The position numbers were made by a program, and so were the translations under genes. A DNA stretch of 64,000 bases, taken from Flavobacterium sp. SLB02 (GTDB taxonomy: Bacteria; Bacteroidota; Bacteroidia; Flavobacteriales; Flavobacteriaceae). Shown one piece after another: positions 8,453 through 17,930 of the stretch. The stretch lies in NCBI RefSeq assembly GCF_009664855.1, contig NZ_CP045928.1, positions 2,759,755-2,823,754 on the forward strand. Direction: 5' to 3'. The first letter of the stretch is position 1. Each line of letters begins with the position of its first letter. The notes beneath the pieces are model-generated. The model ran no database searches and was not told the DNA's origin. It saw nothing but the letters and a program-made list of their open reading frames with translations.

Positions 8453-8484
8453 CAAAAGTAACAGCTAAATCCTTCTTAAGCAAA
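8453..8484 (-). promoter_or_regulatory. Promoter of the TonB receptor gene
   Basis: Read on the minus strand there is a -33 TTTG (8481-8484), a 20-bp spacer and a -7 TACTTTTG (8453-8460), matching the Bacteroidota housekeeping sigma consensus. The rest of 8427-8728 is AT-rich and gene-free and should also hold the promoter for the divergent thiolase gene; only a weak TATCTTTA was seen for that. Confidence 0.75.
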
Positions 8485-8728
8485 ATTATTTTTAATTATT
8501 CTAAATAAGGACTCAGGTTAATCTTATGATTTCCTAAACAAAATTTTTAAAGCATTATAAACATCTAATTTTCAAGCCCATTAACTTTATACAATCATTT
8601 TAAAATTATTTCGATAAAAATGAGTTTCCGGCTAAAAACCGGATATTTTTATCTAAAACATTCAAATTATAACCAACTCTGCTTATCTTTAATCGGGAAA
8701 AAATCTTCCGGAAACAAAAATCATAGCT

Positions 8729-10009
8729 ATGAATACCACGTCTACCATTAGAAAAGTTGCCATTGTTGGGTACAACCGAATTCCGTTTGCGAGAGCGAAT
8801 ACAGCTTACGCCAAAGTTGGAAATACAGAAATGATGACGGCCGCGCTTGACGGACTAATCGATAAATACAATCTAAAAGGAAAACTATTGGGAGAAGTTG
8901 CTGGCGGTGCCGTAATCAAACATACTTACGATAGTAATTTGATTAGGGAATGTGTCATGAAAACAGCTCTTGATCCCGCAACTCCCGCCTGCGATTTGCA
9001 ACAAGCCTGCGACACCGGGATAGAAAGCGCGATTTATATTGCCAACAAAATTGCTTTGGGACAAATAGAATCCGGAATTGCCGGCGGTGTAGATTCTATA
9101 AGTGATATGCCAATTGCGGTGAGCGAGAAACTTAGAAAAACTTTACTAAATGCCCGAAAAGCAAAATCTTTAGGCGAAAAAATAAAACTCTTTCTACAAT
9201 TGCGCCCAAAAGATTTAACGCCTCTCGTTCCCAGAAATGAAGAATCGCAAACGGGACTTTCGATGGGCGGACATACAGAAATTACTGCCAAACATTATCA
9301 GATTTCGCGTGAAGATCAGGATAATCTGGCGCTTAAAAGTCACCTGAATATGGCGAAAGCGTATGACGAAGGATTTTTTGATGATATGATAACTCCGTTT
9401 CAGGGACTTGAAAAAGATAATAATCTAAGAAAAGACAGTACCATAGAAAAGCTGGCCAAATTAAACCCTGCTTTTGATAAGGTAAACGGAACACTTACGG
9501 CAGGAAATTCGACTCCGCTTACAGATGGAGCATCTTGTATCCTTTTAGCCAGTGAAGAATGGGCAAAAGAACAGGGACTTCCTGTTTTGGCTTATATTAC
9601 TTTTGCCGAAGTTGCTGCTATCGAATATGTCAAAAACCAACAAAATCTCCTATTAGCGCCCTTATTTGCGGCAAGCAGAATGCTGGATAAAGCAGGATTG
9701 ACTTTGCAGGATTTTGATTATTATGAAATTCACGAAGCTTTTGCTGCACAGGTTTTAGCCACTCTAAAAATTTGGGAAAGTCCTGAACTTAGTGCCCAAT
9801 TAGGTTTAAAGAAAGCTTTGGGTGTCATTGACAGAAATAAACTCAATGTAAAAGGAAGCAGTCTTGCCGCAGCACATCCTTTTGCCGCAACCGGAGGAAG
9901 AATCATTGGGGTTATGGCAAAATTATTAAATGAAAAAGGTTCCGGAAGAGGATTTATCTCTATTTGTGCTGCCGGAGGTCAGGGTATTACGATGATTATT
10001 GAGAAATAA
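8729..10009 (+). CDS. Acetyl-CoA C-acyltransferase (thiolase, FadI/FadA-like)
   Basis: A 426-residue cytosolic thiolase. Catalytic features are the nucleophilic Cys94 in DLQQACDTGIESAI, the IHEAFAAQ histidine block near 340, AAHPFAATGGR near 380, and the second Cys413 in SICAAGGQG. Thiolases either condense two acetyl-CoA or cleave 3-ketoacyl-CoA. The length of 426 and the long insertion after residue 140 (LLNARKAKSLGEKIKLFLQLRPKDL) resemble the FadI branch, which points to beta-oxidation, but no partner hydratase/dehydrogenase gene lies next to it. It appears to be a single-gene unit ending at 10172-10215. Confidence 0.88.
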   Translation: MNTTSTIRKVAIVGYNRIPFARANTAYAKVGNTEMMTAALDGLIDKYNLKGKLLGEVAGGAVIKHTYDSNLIRECVMKTALDPATPACDLQQACDTGIESAIYIANKIALGQIESGIAGGVDSISDMPIAVSEKLRKTLLNARKAKSLGEKIKLFLQLRPKDLTPLVPRNEESQTGLSMGGHTEITAKHYQISREDQDNLALKSHLNMAKAYDEGFFDDMITPFQGLEKDNNLRKDSTIEKLAKLNPAFDKVNGTLTAGNSTPLTDGASCILLASEEWAKEQGLPVLAYITFAEVAAIEYVKNQQNLLLAPLFAASRMLDKAGLTLQDFDYYEIHEAFAAQVLATLKIWESPELSAQLGLKKALGVIDRNKLNVKGSSLAAAHPFAATGGRIIGVMAKLLNEKGSGRGFISICAAGGQGITMIIEK

Positions 10010-10171
10010 TACCGTAGATTTCTATAATTTTTTCGCCACTAATTTCACAAATTCCCACTAATTTTTTATCGCATTGGTTTAAAAATAATTTGTGAAAATT
10101 TTTGAAATTGCTTCGCCTGTTCACTGTCGCTCGGGTCGTGTCAAAAAAAAAATCTATTACAAAACAGTTTA

Positions 10172-10215
10172 AAACCCAACAGTCCTAAATCCTAAGGATA
10201 AAAACTGCCGGGTTT
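10172..10215. terminator. Hairpin between convergent thiolase and azoR genes
   Basis: AAACCC..AGT pairs with ACT..GGGTTT with an internal CCTAAATCCTAAGG stem. It lies between two convergent genes and probably terminates both. The 10010-10171 stretch otherwise holds only a degenerate repeat (TTTCACAAATTCCCAC) and a GCTTCGCCTGTTC / TCGCTCGGGT block shared in inverted form with 33453-33479. Confidence 0.6.
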
Positions 10216-10257
10216 ATTGCATACGAAAATGTCCAACTCCCGTACTTTGTTTTCAAT

Positions 10258-10869
10258 TTAAAAAGCGAATTCTTCTACAGCAGCCAAAGCATTTGGTAAG
10301 GCACTTTCGGCAAAATCAGGGATTGAAGTTCCTTCTACGCGAAAAGTAGTGACATCGGTAATTCCTAAAAAGCCCAAAACTACACGCAAATATGGCTCTG
10401 CAAAATCATAACTTTTGTACGGCCCATCAGAAAATACAGCTCCTGAAGCAACTGATAAGAATACTTTTTTGCCGGTTATTAATCCTTTAGGTCCATTCTC
10501 ATCATAACTGAAAGTCTTTCCTGCCCTTGCCACCTGATCAATCCATCCTTTTAATAATGCCGGAATTCCAAAATTATATATCGGCACCCCAATAACGATA
10601 ATATCAGCTTCTAATAAATCCTGTATAGCCTCATCAGAAAGTTTAATCGAATCTGACTGGGCAGTTGTATGCGTTTCTTCAGGACTATAAAATGCGTTAA
10701 GCTGCAATTCATTCAAATAAGGTAAAGGCGTTTTAGAAAGATCAAAAGTTTGTACTTCGCTTCCCGGATATTCCTTTGCCAGTTTTTCTAGAACTGCATT
10801 GGATAATTTATTACTAAATGAAGCATCTCCTTTGATGCTCGTTACTATATTCAGAATCTTTTTACTCAT
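10258..10869 (-). CDS. azoR: FMN-dependent NADH:azo/quinone oxidoreductase
   Basis: A 203-residue flavodoxin-fold enzyme of the AzoR family (usual length about 200). Motifs are the N-terminal phosphate-binding SIKGDASFSNKLSNAVLEK, the VPIYNFGIPALLKGWIDQVARAGKTFSYDENGPKGL block that shapes the FMN and quinone pocket, and SGAVFSDGPYKSYDFAEPYLRVVLGFLGI. The enzyme reduces quinones and azo dyes by two electrons using NADH in the cytosol and protects against electrophilic quinones. It is divergent from an HxlR-family regulator with a striking double palindrome between them, the arrangement expected of a quinone-sensing switch. Confidence 0.92.
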   Translation of the reverse strand: MSKKILNIVTSIKGDASFSNKLSNAVLEKLAKEYPGSEVQTFDLSKTPLPYLNELQLNAFYSPEETHTTAQSDSIKLSDEAIQDLLEADIIVIGVPIYNFGIPALLKGWIDQVARAGKTFSYDENGPKGLITGKKVFLSVASGAVFSDGPYKSYDFAEPYLRVVLGFLGITDVTTFRVEGTSIPDFAESALPNALAAVEEFAF

Positions 10870-10895
10870 TTTTATTACTATTTTGTTTTACAATA

Positions 10896-10903
10896 CAAAC
10901 TTA
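10896..10903 (-). promoter_or_regulatory. -7 box of azoR
   Basis: TAAGTTTG on the minus strand matches TAnnTTTG and lies 27 bases upstream of the azoR start. The HxlR-type palindrome begins 26 bp further upstream, where it could overlap the -33 region. No clear TTTG -33 box is visible. Confidence 0.5.
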
Positions 10904-10929
10904 TATACATTTGCTATCTCTTTTATAGT

Positions 10930-10965
10930 ACTATCCTCAAAGATAGCGCTATCCTTGAGGATAGT
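10930..10965. promoter_or_regulatory. Double palindrome, candidate HxlR operator
   Basis: A 36-bp near-perfect palindrome made of two overlapping smaller palindromes, CTATCCTCAAAGATAG and CTATCCTTGAGGATAG, joined by a shared GATAGCGCTATC centre. It lies between azoR and hxlR, 12 bases before the hxlR start. HxlR/DUF24 regulators bind palindromes as dimers, so this probably holds two dimers controlling both genes. Confidence 0.7.
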
Positions 10966-10977
10966 AACATTAGAAAT

Positions 10978-11355
10978 ATGAAAACAAAGAGCGAAATAAC
11001 AGCAGAAATGGGGTGTGATGGTCAACAAGAAGAATGTCTGGCTGCACTGCGTCCGGTACGGGATGCATTAGAAGTTTTAAGCGGGAGATGGAAATTGCCT
11101 ATCCTGATTGCTTTATCAAACAGGCCGAAACGATTTAAGGAAATTTCTAAAGATATCAACGGAATTACAGATAAAATGCTTTCGAAAGAACTTAAGGATC
11201 TGGAGCTAAACAAACTCGTTACCAGAACCGTTTACGATACTTTTCCGCCCACTGTTGAATATGCCAGAACAGAACATAGCCAAACGTTATATAATGTCAT
11301 TGGGGCATTAAATGAATGGGGAACTTTACATAGAAAAGAAATTATAGGACATTAA
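10978..11355 (+). CDS. HxlR/DUF24-family redox-sensing transcriptional regulator
   Basis: A 125-residue winged-helix protein matching the HxlR family: LRPVRDALEVLSGRWKLPILIALSNRPKRFKEISKDINGITDKMLSKELKDLELNKLVTRTVYDTFPPTVEYART carries the RWKxxIL, RFxEL and ML(S/T)xxLxxLE family signatures. Two N-terminal cysteines (Cys13, Cys20) could act as thiol sensors, as the conserved Cys does in YodB of Bacillus subtilis, which represses an azoreductase gene. It is divergent from azoR. The role as redox- or quinone-responsive repressor of azoR is an inference from context. Confidence 0.9.
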   Translation: MKTKSEITAEMGCDGQQEECLAALRPVRDALEVLSGRWKLPILIALSNRPKRFKEISKDINGITDKMLSKELKDLELNKLVTRTVYDTFPPTVEYARTEHSQTLYNVIGALNEWGTLHRKEIIGH

Positions 11356-11368
11356 AAATGATTTCGCC

Positions 11369-11409
11369 AAACCCGACAGGTTTTAAAACCTTTCGGGTTT
11401 ATTTTTTTT
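11369..11409 (+). terminator. Terminator of hxlR (CCCGACAGGTTT hairpin)
   Basis: AAACCCGACAGGTTTT pairs with AAAACCTTTCGGGTTT and is followed by a T run. The same CCCGACAGGTTTTAAAACCTGTCGGG type of hairpin recurs at 43291-43329 and 54489-54521, and in degenerate form at 40489-40521. Confidence 0.85.
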
Positions 11410-11491
11410 AATGCTACGCCAAACTGTAACAAAATCAAAAAATAAGTCTCTATAGTAAAAAGCCGTATCATTAACCTGATAATTTTTTATT

Positions 11492-12595
11492 ATGAGAACT
11501 TTAAAACTTACAGCTTTACTTATCCTTAACTTCGTTGCATTTTCGAAAATCAATGCCCAAACCTCTCAAAATGACAGTATAAAGCTCGATTATACCAAAA
11601 TTTATTCTCTGGCATTAGACGGCAATCCTAAATTGGCTTTGCCATTACTAGAAATCGATCCAGCCAAAAAAATATCGCAAAAGGATTTAAAATTCAAAAC
11701 CAATTTTGAAAACCGATTTAAATTTGAAGAAGACAAAAGTGATTTTTTAGAAACCCGAAAATCTAAAATAGATCAATTACTAAAAATTTACAGGGATTAC
11801 TGGCGATTCACTTTCCTGAATAAAGAAAAGAAAAATGACACCCTGATCATGAAAAAAGTGTCTGATTTTCTTAAAACAAAATTTCCTCCGGCACAAAATT
11901 TAATCGTAAATGAAGACAGCATAAATCTCTATCAAAAAAAATACATTTCCAGTTTAGGCTATCACACGACAGGATTTGGAAAAACCGGAGGCCTTTATGA
12001 TTTATTGGTTTGGAAAACAGAAAAAGACACCATCTATAACCTTAATTATGATGGAAAGGAAACGCATGTAAAAGTTTATTTTATGGATGATTTTATAACT
12101 TTAGGCTGGAGCGAATATGCCACTTTAGGACGTTATTATCCTGCCGGATGGGCTACGAAAGAAGCTTTGTTTTGTGTAAAAAAATCCTATGATTTAAAAT
12201 CAGAAAACTTTAGAGTGAGTTATATTGGGCATGAAGGAAGACATTTTGCCGATTATAAATTATTTCCCAATTTAAAAGGAGTGGGTTCTGCCGATTTAGA
12301 ATACAGAGGAAAACTGACTGAGTTATCCCTTTACTCCGCAGAAGGACTCTACAAAAGAATACAATTTTTTATTAATAATGGAAATTACGATAGCGAAAAT
12401 GGTCATTCGATCGCAGCCTTTTGTGTTATAAGAGATTTATAAAGAGTATTATTTCATAACGAATATGAAAAAGATTTAGAAAAATGGAAAGCAATTCCAT
12501 CAAAAAAGATAAATGAAGCTGCTGCTAAAATTCTCGAAGAAAACACAAAATCATTACAGAAAATTCCGAATGTAGAAAAATTTATCAAACAATAA
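11492..12595 (+). pseudogene. Secreted zincin-like (HEXXH) protein gene with in-frame stop
   Basis: The reading frame opens at 11492 with a signal peptide (MRTLKLTALLILNFVAFSKINAQ) and runs 316 residues to TAA at 12440-12442. The same frame then continues for 50 sense codons (RVLFHNEYEKDLEKWKAIPS and onward) to a second TAA at 12593-12595, in the same lysine- and glutamate-rich style. One nonsense change therefore seems to have cut a protein of about 367 residues. Before the stop, HEGRH (residues 247-251, in SYIGHEGRHFADY) matches the HEXXH zinc motif, with Glu270 and Glu277 downstream as possible third ligands. Family not recognised. The truncated form keeps the motif and might still fold. 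A sequencing error or recoding are alternatives. Confidence 0.65.
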
Positions 12596-12709
12596 TTTTA
12601 GCCAAAGAATACATCAAATCCTTACACAATTTCACATTAACACTTAACAATCAATAAATTAACCAACAAATATAATATTAGAAACTAAAATAATTATAAA
12701 GAAAAAGTT

Positions 12710-12717
12710 TAAATTTG
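12710..12717 (+). promoter_or_regulatory. Candidate -7 box of the sugar dehydrogenase gene
   Basis: TAAATTTG fits TAnnTTTG and lies 33 bases before the ATG at 12751. A convincing -33 box was not seen. Confidence 0.35.
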
Positions 12718-12750
12718 GTTACCCAAATTATAAATTCATTCTTAATAATT

Positions 12751-15672
12751 ATGAAAAAAAATCTACTTAAAAAATTTAAAGAAAGGCAATTTTCGCATGT
12801 ATTCTACACATTTTTTCTCTTGCTTTCATGGCAGGGAAATTGCCAGTACATCACACAAAATATTGCTCCTACCGCTGTAATTAAAGAAGGTTTAGCACTG
12901 GAACAAGCTCCTGACGGACGAATATTTATAGCCGAAAGAGCCGGTATTGTAAAAGTGTTTCAAAACAATGCTGTTTCAAATGTTTTTACTGTAAATACTA
13001 TTACAGATAAAGAACAAGGATTACTCGGTTTAACTCTACATCCTGATTTTGCTACAAACGGTTATATGTATGTATTTTATGCCATTGTTGATGGCGCAAT
13101 AATCCGACATAGAATAGAAAAAGTACAAATCAGTACTGCCAATCAGGTTGTGAGCAGACAGGAAATCTTACTTCTGGAACCCATTGGTGACGGATTTCAT
13201 AATGGTGGTGACTTAAAATTCTTTAACGGATATTTGTATGTAACAGTTGGAGACAGTCAGTTAAATACCAATGCTCAGAATCTTGATACGTACAAAGGGA
13301 AAATCCTGCGTCTTACCGAAGATGGATTGCCTGCGCCCGGAAATCCTTTCTACGGAAGTGGTTCTGTACAAAAACAAAGTATCTGGGTTTACGGTTTTAG
13401 AAATCCGTGGAGACTTGTTGCCAATAAAATAGCCAATAAATTATTTGTTTTAGATGTTGGAACTTCATGGGAAGAAATCAATGAAATCAGTAATCCGGCT
13501 ATTCGCAATTACGCCTGGGGACATCCGCAAGGTGGCGACGGAAAACAAACCGAGATTAATTTGTTTACCAACCCCATATTTACATACGCCACCGGAAGTA
13601 TCGGAAACGCTTTGACCAATGGTCTTCTCTACAACCCTATTACACCGCGTTATCCTAATCTTGATGGCAAATTTATCATCAAGGATTATGTTCGAAATGA
13701 AATTCGTTCTTTCGATCCCAATATTGCTGATCCGGTTTCAACCGAATTTTATTTCGCACCACAAAAACAAGCTCTCGGAATGATGTTAGGGAATGACGGC
13801 TATATTTATTATTGCGCTTACGAAAACAACGGAGCTTTAATCAAACTCGATTATATCGCCACGGCAGCTCCCACTATCGTAAATCATCCTTTATCTCAAA
13901 CAATCATGCAAACCACGCCTGTTACTTTTACAGTTTCGGCAAGCGGTGTGGGACTTGGTTATCAATGGCAATTAAATAATGTAGATATTCCCGGAGCAAC
14001 TGCAGCAAGTTACACGATTCCTGCTGTTATACCGGCAAATGCAGGCGCTTATAGAGTAATCGTTACCAATACTGCCGGAAGCGCAACCAGTAATCCCGCG
14101 ACATTAACGGTAACGCCTTTTAACAATACCCCAACCGTTACAATCGTTTCTCCGTTGCCCACTTTAAAATGGAATGCTGACGACATCGTTCATTTTGAAG
14201 CAACAGCAACAGATATCGAAGACGGAACGTTACCTGCAAGCGCGTATTCCTGGAATATTGATCTTTTTCATGAAGACGTTCCCGGAGCCGGACATTCACA
14301 TCCTGGTGGAAGTCCGCAAGGCGTAAAATCCGGAGATTTTACAGCCTCTAATCAAGGAGAAAAAACGCCAAACGTTTGGTACAGATTTACCGTAAAAGTA
14401 ACCGATAGTAATGGCTTAACAGGAACTGCTTTTGTAGATATCAAACCTAATCTGGTCGATGTAACTGTGACGAGTTCTCCGGCTTTATTGGCCTTAGAAT
14501 TCAATCAAAAACCAGTTACAGCACCTGCAACGAAACAAGTTGTGGCAAATGCTGCTGTACAAACCTTAAATGCCCCTACTCCACAATATGTTGGAAACGT
14601 TAGATACGATTTTGATCACTGGAATCATGGCGGTGCTGCCAACCAAACCTTTAAAGCTCCTGCAACCGGAACAATAACCTACACAGCCGTTTATACTGGC
14701 ACTACACTACCTAATGCGCCATATTTGGGAGTGATTGCACAGATTCCCGGAGTTATTGAAGCCGAAAATTATGATATTGGCCCGGGTGCTTATTTTGACA
14801 GTAATGGCGGCGGAGATACGGCTTACAGACCTGGCGATGGCGTAGGAACTGAACCCTGCAATGAAGGCGGATTTAATCTTGCTTATGTAGCCAAAAATGA
14901 ATGGCTTAAATACACTGCAAAAGTAAACACTACCGGAAATTATAATATCAATTTAAGGATCGCATCGCCTTATGCAAACCGAAAAGTACATCTTGAAGTC
15001 GACGGCGTGAATGTAACCGGAACGGTAAATATACCCAACACAACAGGTTTTCAAAATTGGCAAACCGTTACACTCCCTAATATTGCTTTAACACAAGGCA
15101 CAAGGGTTATTACTTTATTTTTTGAAGAAGGCGACATCAACGTTAATAAAATGGAATTTGTACTAACCGGAAGCACAACAGCCCCAATTGCTGATTATGA
15201 GGTAAGTCCACAAACGGGATGTTTAAATACTCCTGTTATTTTTACCTCCGTTTCTATAGGCACGGTTGATAATTATCTTTGGAATTTTGGCGAAGGTGCG
15301 CAACCAGCAACGGCAACAGGAGCTGGTCCGCATACCGTAATTTATGGTACCGAAGGAATAAAAGCAGTTTCATTAACCGTTAGCAATACCATTGGAAATA
15401 ATACAAAAAACAACTCCCCTTTTACGGTACGTAACTGTAATCTGGGTGTTCAAAACCCGAATGAAGAATTGGGTAAAATTACTGTTTATCCAAATCCGTC
15501 GACTGGTTTATTTCATTTATCGAAAGAACTGGAATGGAGTGTTTATTCGCCTTTAGGCATCAAAATAAAACAAGGATCCGGAAGTGTAATCTCCATTTCT
15601 GAACATCCAACAGGAATTTATTTTGTAAAAACAAACGCTGCTACTAAGGCTATTTCGATTAGTAAACAATAA
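12751..15672 (+). CDS. Secreted PQQ-type glucose/sorbosone dehydrogenase with Ig, CBM6, PKD and T9SS domains
   Basis: A 973-residue multidomain protein. In order: signal peptide (about 1-33, ending in WQGNCQ); a six-bladed soluble PQQ sugar dehydrogenase-like propeller (about 40-350, with GLALEQAPDGRIFIAERAG, GLLGLTLHPDF, HNGGDLKF, WVYGFRNPWRL); an Ig-like domain (about 370-455, SGVGLGYQWQLNNVDIPG); a PKD/C-terminal GSDH region (about 460-655); a CBM6-like domain (about 660-805, IPGVIEAENYD, DTAYRPGDGVGTE); a PKD domain (about 808-885, NYLWNFGEGAQP); and a type IX secretion C-terminal domain (VYPNPSTGLF, GIYFVKT). Likely exported and cell-surface bound or released, oxidising sugars or acting on carbohydrate. 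The ATG at 12751 is chosen because a TTG 36 bases earlier falls in a TAAATTTG box. Confidence 0.88.
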   Translation: MKKNLLKKFKERQFSHVFYTFFLLLSWQGNCQYITQNIAPTAVIKEGLALEQAPDGRIFIAERAGIVKVFQNNAVSNVFTVNTITDKEQGLLGLTLHPDFATNGYMYVFYAIVDGAIIRHRIEKVQISTANQVVSRQEILLLEPIGDGFHNGGDLKFFNGYLYVTVGDSQLNTNAQNLDTYKGKILRLTEDGLPAPGNPFYGSGSVQKQSIWVYGFRNPWRLVANKIANKLFVLDVGTSWEEINEISNPAIRNYAWGHPQGGDGKQTEINLFTNPIFTYATGSIGNALTNGLLYNPITPRYPNLDGKFIIKDYVRNEIRSFDPNIADPVSTEFYFAPQKQALGMMLGNDGYIYYCAYENNGALIKLDYIATAAPTIVNHPLSQTIMQTTPVTFTVSASGVGLGYQWQLNNVDIPGATAASYTIPAVIPANAGAYRVIVTNTAGSATSNPATLTVTPFNNTPTVTIVSPLPTLKWNADDIVHFEATATDIEDGTLPASAYSWNIDLFHEDVPGAGHSHPGGSPQGVKSGDFTASNQGEKTPNVWYRFTVKVTDSNGLTGTAFVDIKPNLVDVTVTSSPALLALEFNQKPVTAPATKQVVANAAVQTLNAPTPQYVGNVRYDFDHWNHGGAANQTFKAPATGTITYTAVYTGTTLPNAPYLGVIAQIPGVIEAENYDIGPGAYFDSNGGGDTAYRPGDGVGTEPCNEGGFNLAYVAKNEWLKYTAKVNTTGNYNINLRIASPYANRKVHLEVDGVNVTGTVNIPNTTGFQNWQTVTLPNIALTQGTRVITLFFEEGDINVNKMEFVLTGSTTAPIADYEVSPQTGCLNTPVIFTSVSIGTVDNYLWNFGEGAQPATATGAGPHTVIYGTEGIKAVSLTVSNTIGNNTKNNSPFTVRNCNLGVQNPNEELGKITVYPNPSTGLFHLSKELEWSVYSPLGIKIKQGSGSVISISEHPTGIYFVKTNAATKAISISKQ

Positions 15673-15716
15673 AATTAAATCAATCCTTAAAACCCTTCGT
15701 TGGGTATAATTTATTT

Positions 15717-15854
15717 TAACACATAGAAACATAGCTTTTGTTTACTTAAAAAGGGGCATTTCACTTATTTAAAACATACAAAGCTATGTCAAAGAAATGT
15801 ATTTCTTTTTTGTCTTCTCTATCAGACATAAAATCTATGTTTCTATGTGTTTAA
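15717..15854. repeat. MITE-like repeat with terminal inverted repeats (family C, copy 2)
   Basis: About 138 bp bounded by TTAACACATAGAAACATAG and CTATGTTTCTATGTGTTTAA. Its reverse complement aligns along its length with 2400-2549, including AAGAAAT(A/T)CATTTCTTT, CATAGC and AAGTGAAA(T/C)GCC internal blocks. The rest of the gene-free 15673-16019 stretch is AT-rich with a CGCAGATTTAGCAGATCGAGCAGATT block and should hold the sdhA promoter. Confidence 0.8.
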
Positions 15855-16019
15855 TATTTTTTCGCGCAGATTTAGCAGATCGAGCAGATTTTATTTTTTA
15901 ATCTATTTGATTTTAATGCGTGGATTTCTCCAAATCCTTCCCGTTTTCTATTCCAAAAGTCAATATTTTGTAGTAAATTACAGCTTCTTAAAGTTCAGTT
16001 TCATTTTAAATAAACAAAA

Positions 16020-17930
16020 ATGATAGACTCCAAAATACCGGAAGGCCCATTAGCCGAAAAATGGAATAATTATAAGTCGAAAGCGAAACTCGTAAATCCG
16101 GCCAACAGAAAAAAACTCAATATCATAGTGGTAGGAACCGGTCTTGCAGGTGCTTCCTGTGCAGCATCGCTGGCCGAACAAGGCTATAATATTCAGTCGT
16201 TTTGTTTTCAGGATTCGGCCAGAAGAGCCCATTCTGTTGCGGCACAAGGCGGTGTAAATGCTGCTAAAAACTACAAAAATGATGGAGACAGTACTTATCG
16301 AATGTTCTACGACACGATAAAAGGCGGCGATTTCAGGTCCCGCGAAGCGAATGTCTACCGTCTGGCGGAATGTTCAGCAGCATTGATAGATCATGCTGTA
16401 GCGCAAGGAGTTCCGTTTGCCAGGGAATATGCAGGATATCTTAATAACAGATCTTTTGGAGGCGTTCAGGTTTCCAGAACGTTTTATGCCCGCGGACAAA
16501 CGGGGCAACAACTTTTACTGGGAGCTTACCAAGGTTTATTACGTCAGGTTTCTTTAGGAAAAGTCGCTCTGCATACGCGTCATGAAATGCTGGAACTGGT
16601 TGTAATTGACGGAAAAGCAAAAGGAATTATTGCCCGAAATCTTGAAACGGGAGCACTCGAACGCCATGTTGCAGATGCGGTAGTTTTAGCCTCAGGAGGT
16701 TATGGTAAAGTCTATTATCTTTCTACTTTGGCAATGGGCTGTAACAGTTCGGCGATTTGGAGAGCGCATAAAAAAGGCGCTTATATGGCTGGCGTGAGCT
16801 GGATTCAGTTTCACCCTACTTCGCTTCCGCAACACGGCGCCAATCAATCTAAACTTACGTTGATGTCAGAATCGCTTCGTAACGACGGGCGAATCTGGGT
16901 GCCTAAAAAAGCTGCCGATGACAGAAATCCAAATACAATTCCGGAAGACGAACGCGATTATTATCTGGAACGCAAATATCCTTCTTTTGGGAATTTGGCT
17001 CCCCGCGACATTTCGTCAAGAGCGGCAAAAGAACAAATTGATGCCGGACATGGCGTTGGTCCTATGAAAAATGCCATTTATCTTGATTTTTCGGCTGCGA
17101 TTAAAGCGCAGGGAAAAGATACGATCGAAGCCAAATACAGCAATCTTTTTGCGATGTACGAGAAAATTACCGGAATCAATGCGTACAAAGAACCCATGTT
17201 AATTTCACCCTCAGCACATTTCACGATGGGCGGTCTTTGGGTCGATTACGAATTAATGACCACTATTCCGGGTTTATTTGCTTTGGGAGAAGCCAATTTC
17301 GCCGATCATGGCGCGAACAGACTGGGGGCAAATTCCTTGCTTCAGGCTTGTGTCGATGGTTATTTTATTGCTCCTTATACGATTCCGAATTATTTGGCCG
17401 GTGAATTAAACGCTCCAAAACTCGATATAACACATCCTGCTTTTGATGAAGCCGAAAAATCAGTCAGAGATCAGTTAGATAAATTTTTAAATAGCAACGG
17501 AACGCTTTCAACAGATTACTTCCATAAAAAAATTGGAAGATTATTATACGAAAAATGCGGACTTTCCAGAAGTAAAGAGAAACTCGAAGAAGCCTTAAAT
17601 GAAATCCAATTACTAAAAGCATCTTTTGAAAAAGACCTCCTAATTACCGGCGACGATACTTTAAACAGCGAACTGGAAAAAGCCGGACGTATTGCAGATT
17701 ATATTGAATTGGCCGAATTAATGTGCCATGACGCTCTGCAAAGGGAAGAATCCTGTGGGGCACACTTTCGTGAAGAATACCAAACCCCAGACGGCGAAGC
17801 AGTTCGAAATGACGAAGACTTTTGTTATGTCTCGGCCTGGGAATGGAAAGGAAAAGATCAGCGGCCGGAATTACACAAAGAACCTTTGGTATTCGAATCC
17901 GTCGAACTGGCAGTTAGAAGTTACAAATAA
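16020..17930 (+). CDS. sdhA: Succinate dehydrogenase/fumarate reductase flavoprotein subunit
   Basis: A 636-residue FAD subunit of the quinone-linked succinate dehydrogenase/fumarate reductase type found in Bacteroidota. It shows the dinucleotide fold [22 protein letters not shown] (residues 35-56), the covalent-FAD histidine block [17 protein letters not shown], the substrate-loop HPTSLPQHG, and the capping-domain [19 protein letters not shown] with [17 protein letters not shown]. It interconverts succinate and fumarate and passes electrons to SdhB. sdhB follows 102 bases later, but no cytochrome b gene (sdhC) lies upstream or downstream, which is unusual since the b subunit anchors the complex and reduces quinone. 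Confidence 0.93.
   Translation: MIDSKIPEGPLAEKWNNYKSKAKLVNPANRKKLNIIVVGTGLAGASCAASLAEQGYNIQSFCFQDSARRAHSVAAQGGVNAAKNYKNDGDSTYRMFYDTIKGGDFRSREANVYRLAECSAALIDHAVAQGVPFAREYAGYLNNRSFGGVQVSRTFYARGQTGQQLLLGAYQGLLRQVSLGKVALHTRHEMLELVVIDGKAKGIIARNLETGALERHVADAVVLASGGYGKVYYLSTLAMGCNSSAIWRAHKKGAYMAGVSWIQFHPTSLPQHGANQSKLTLMSESLRNDGRIWVPKKAADDRNPNTIPEDERDYYLERKYPSFGNLAPRDISSRAAKEQIDAGHGVGPMKNAIYLDFSAAIKAQGKDTIEAKYSNLFAMYEKITGINAYKEPMLISPSAHFTMGGLWVDYELMTTIPGLFALGEANFADHGANRLGANSLLQACVDGYFIAPYTIPNYLAGELNAPKLDITHPAFDEAEKSVRDQLDKFLNSNGTLSTDYFHKKIGRLLYEKCGLSRSKEKLEEALNEIQLLKASFEKDLLITGDDTLNSELEKAGRIADYIELAELMCHDALQREESCGAHFREEYQTPDGEAVRNDEDFCYVSAWEWKGKDQRPELHKEPLVFESVELAVRSYK

Noticed and set aside
12715-12750. 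TTG start giving 12 more residues on the sugar dehydrogenase
   Set aside because: The TTG lies inside a TAAATTTG promoter-like box, and the later ATG begins a proper signal peptide.
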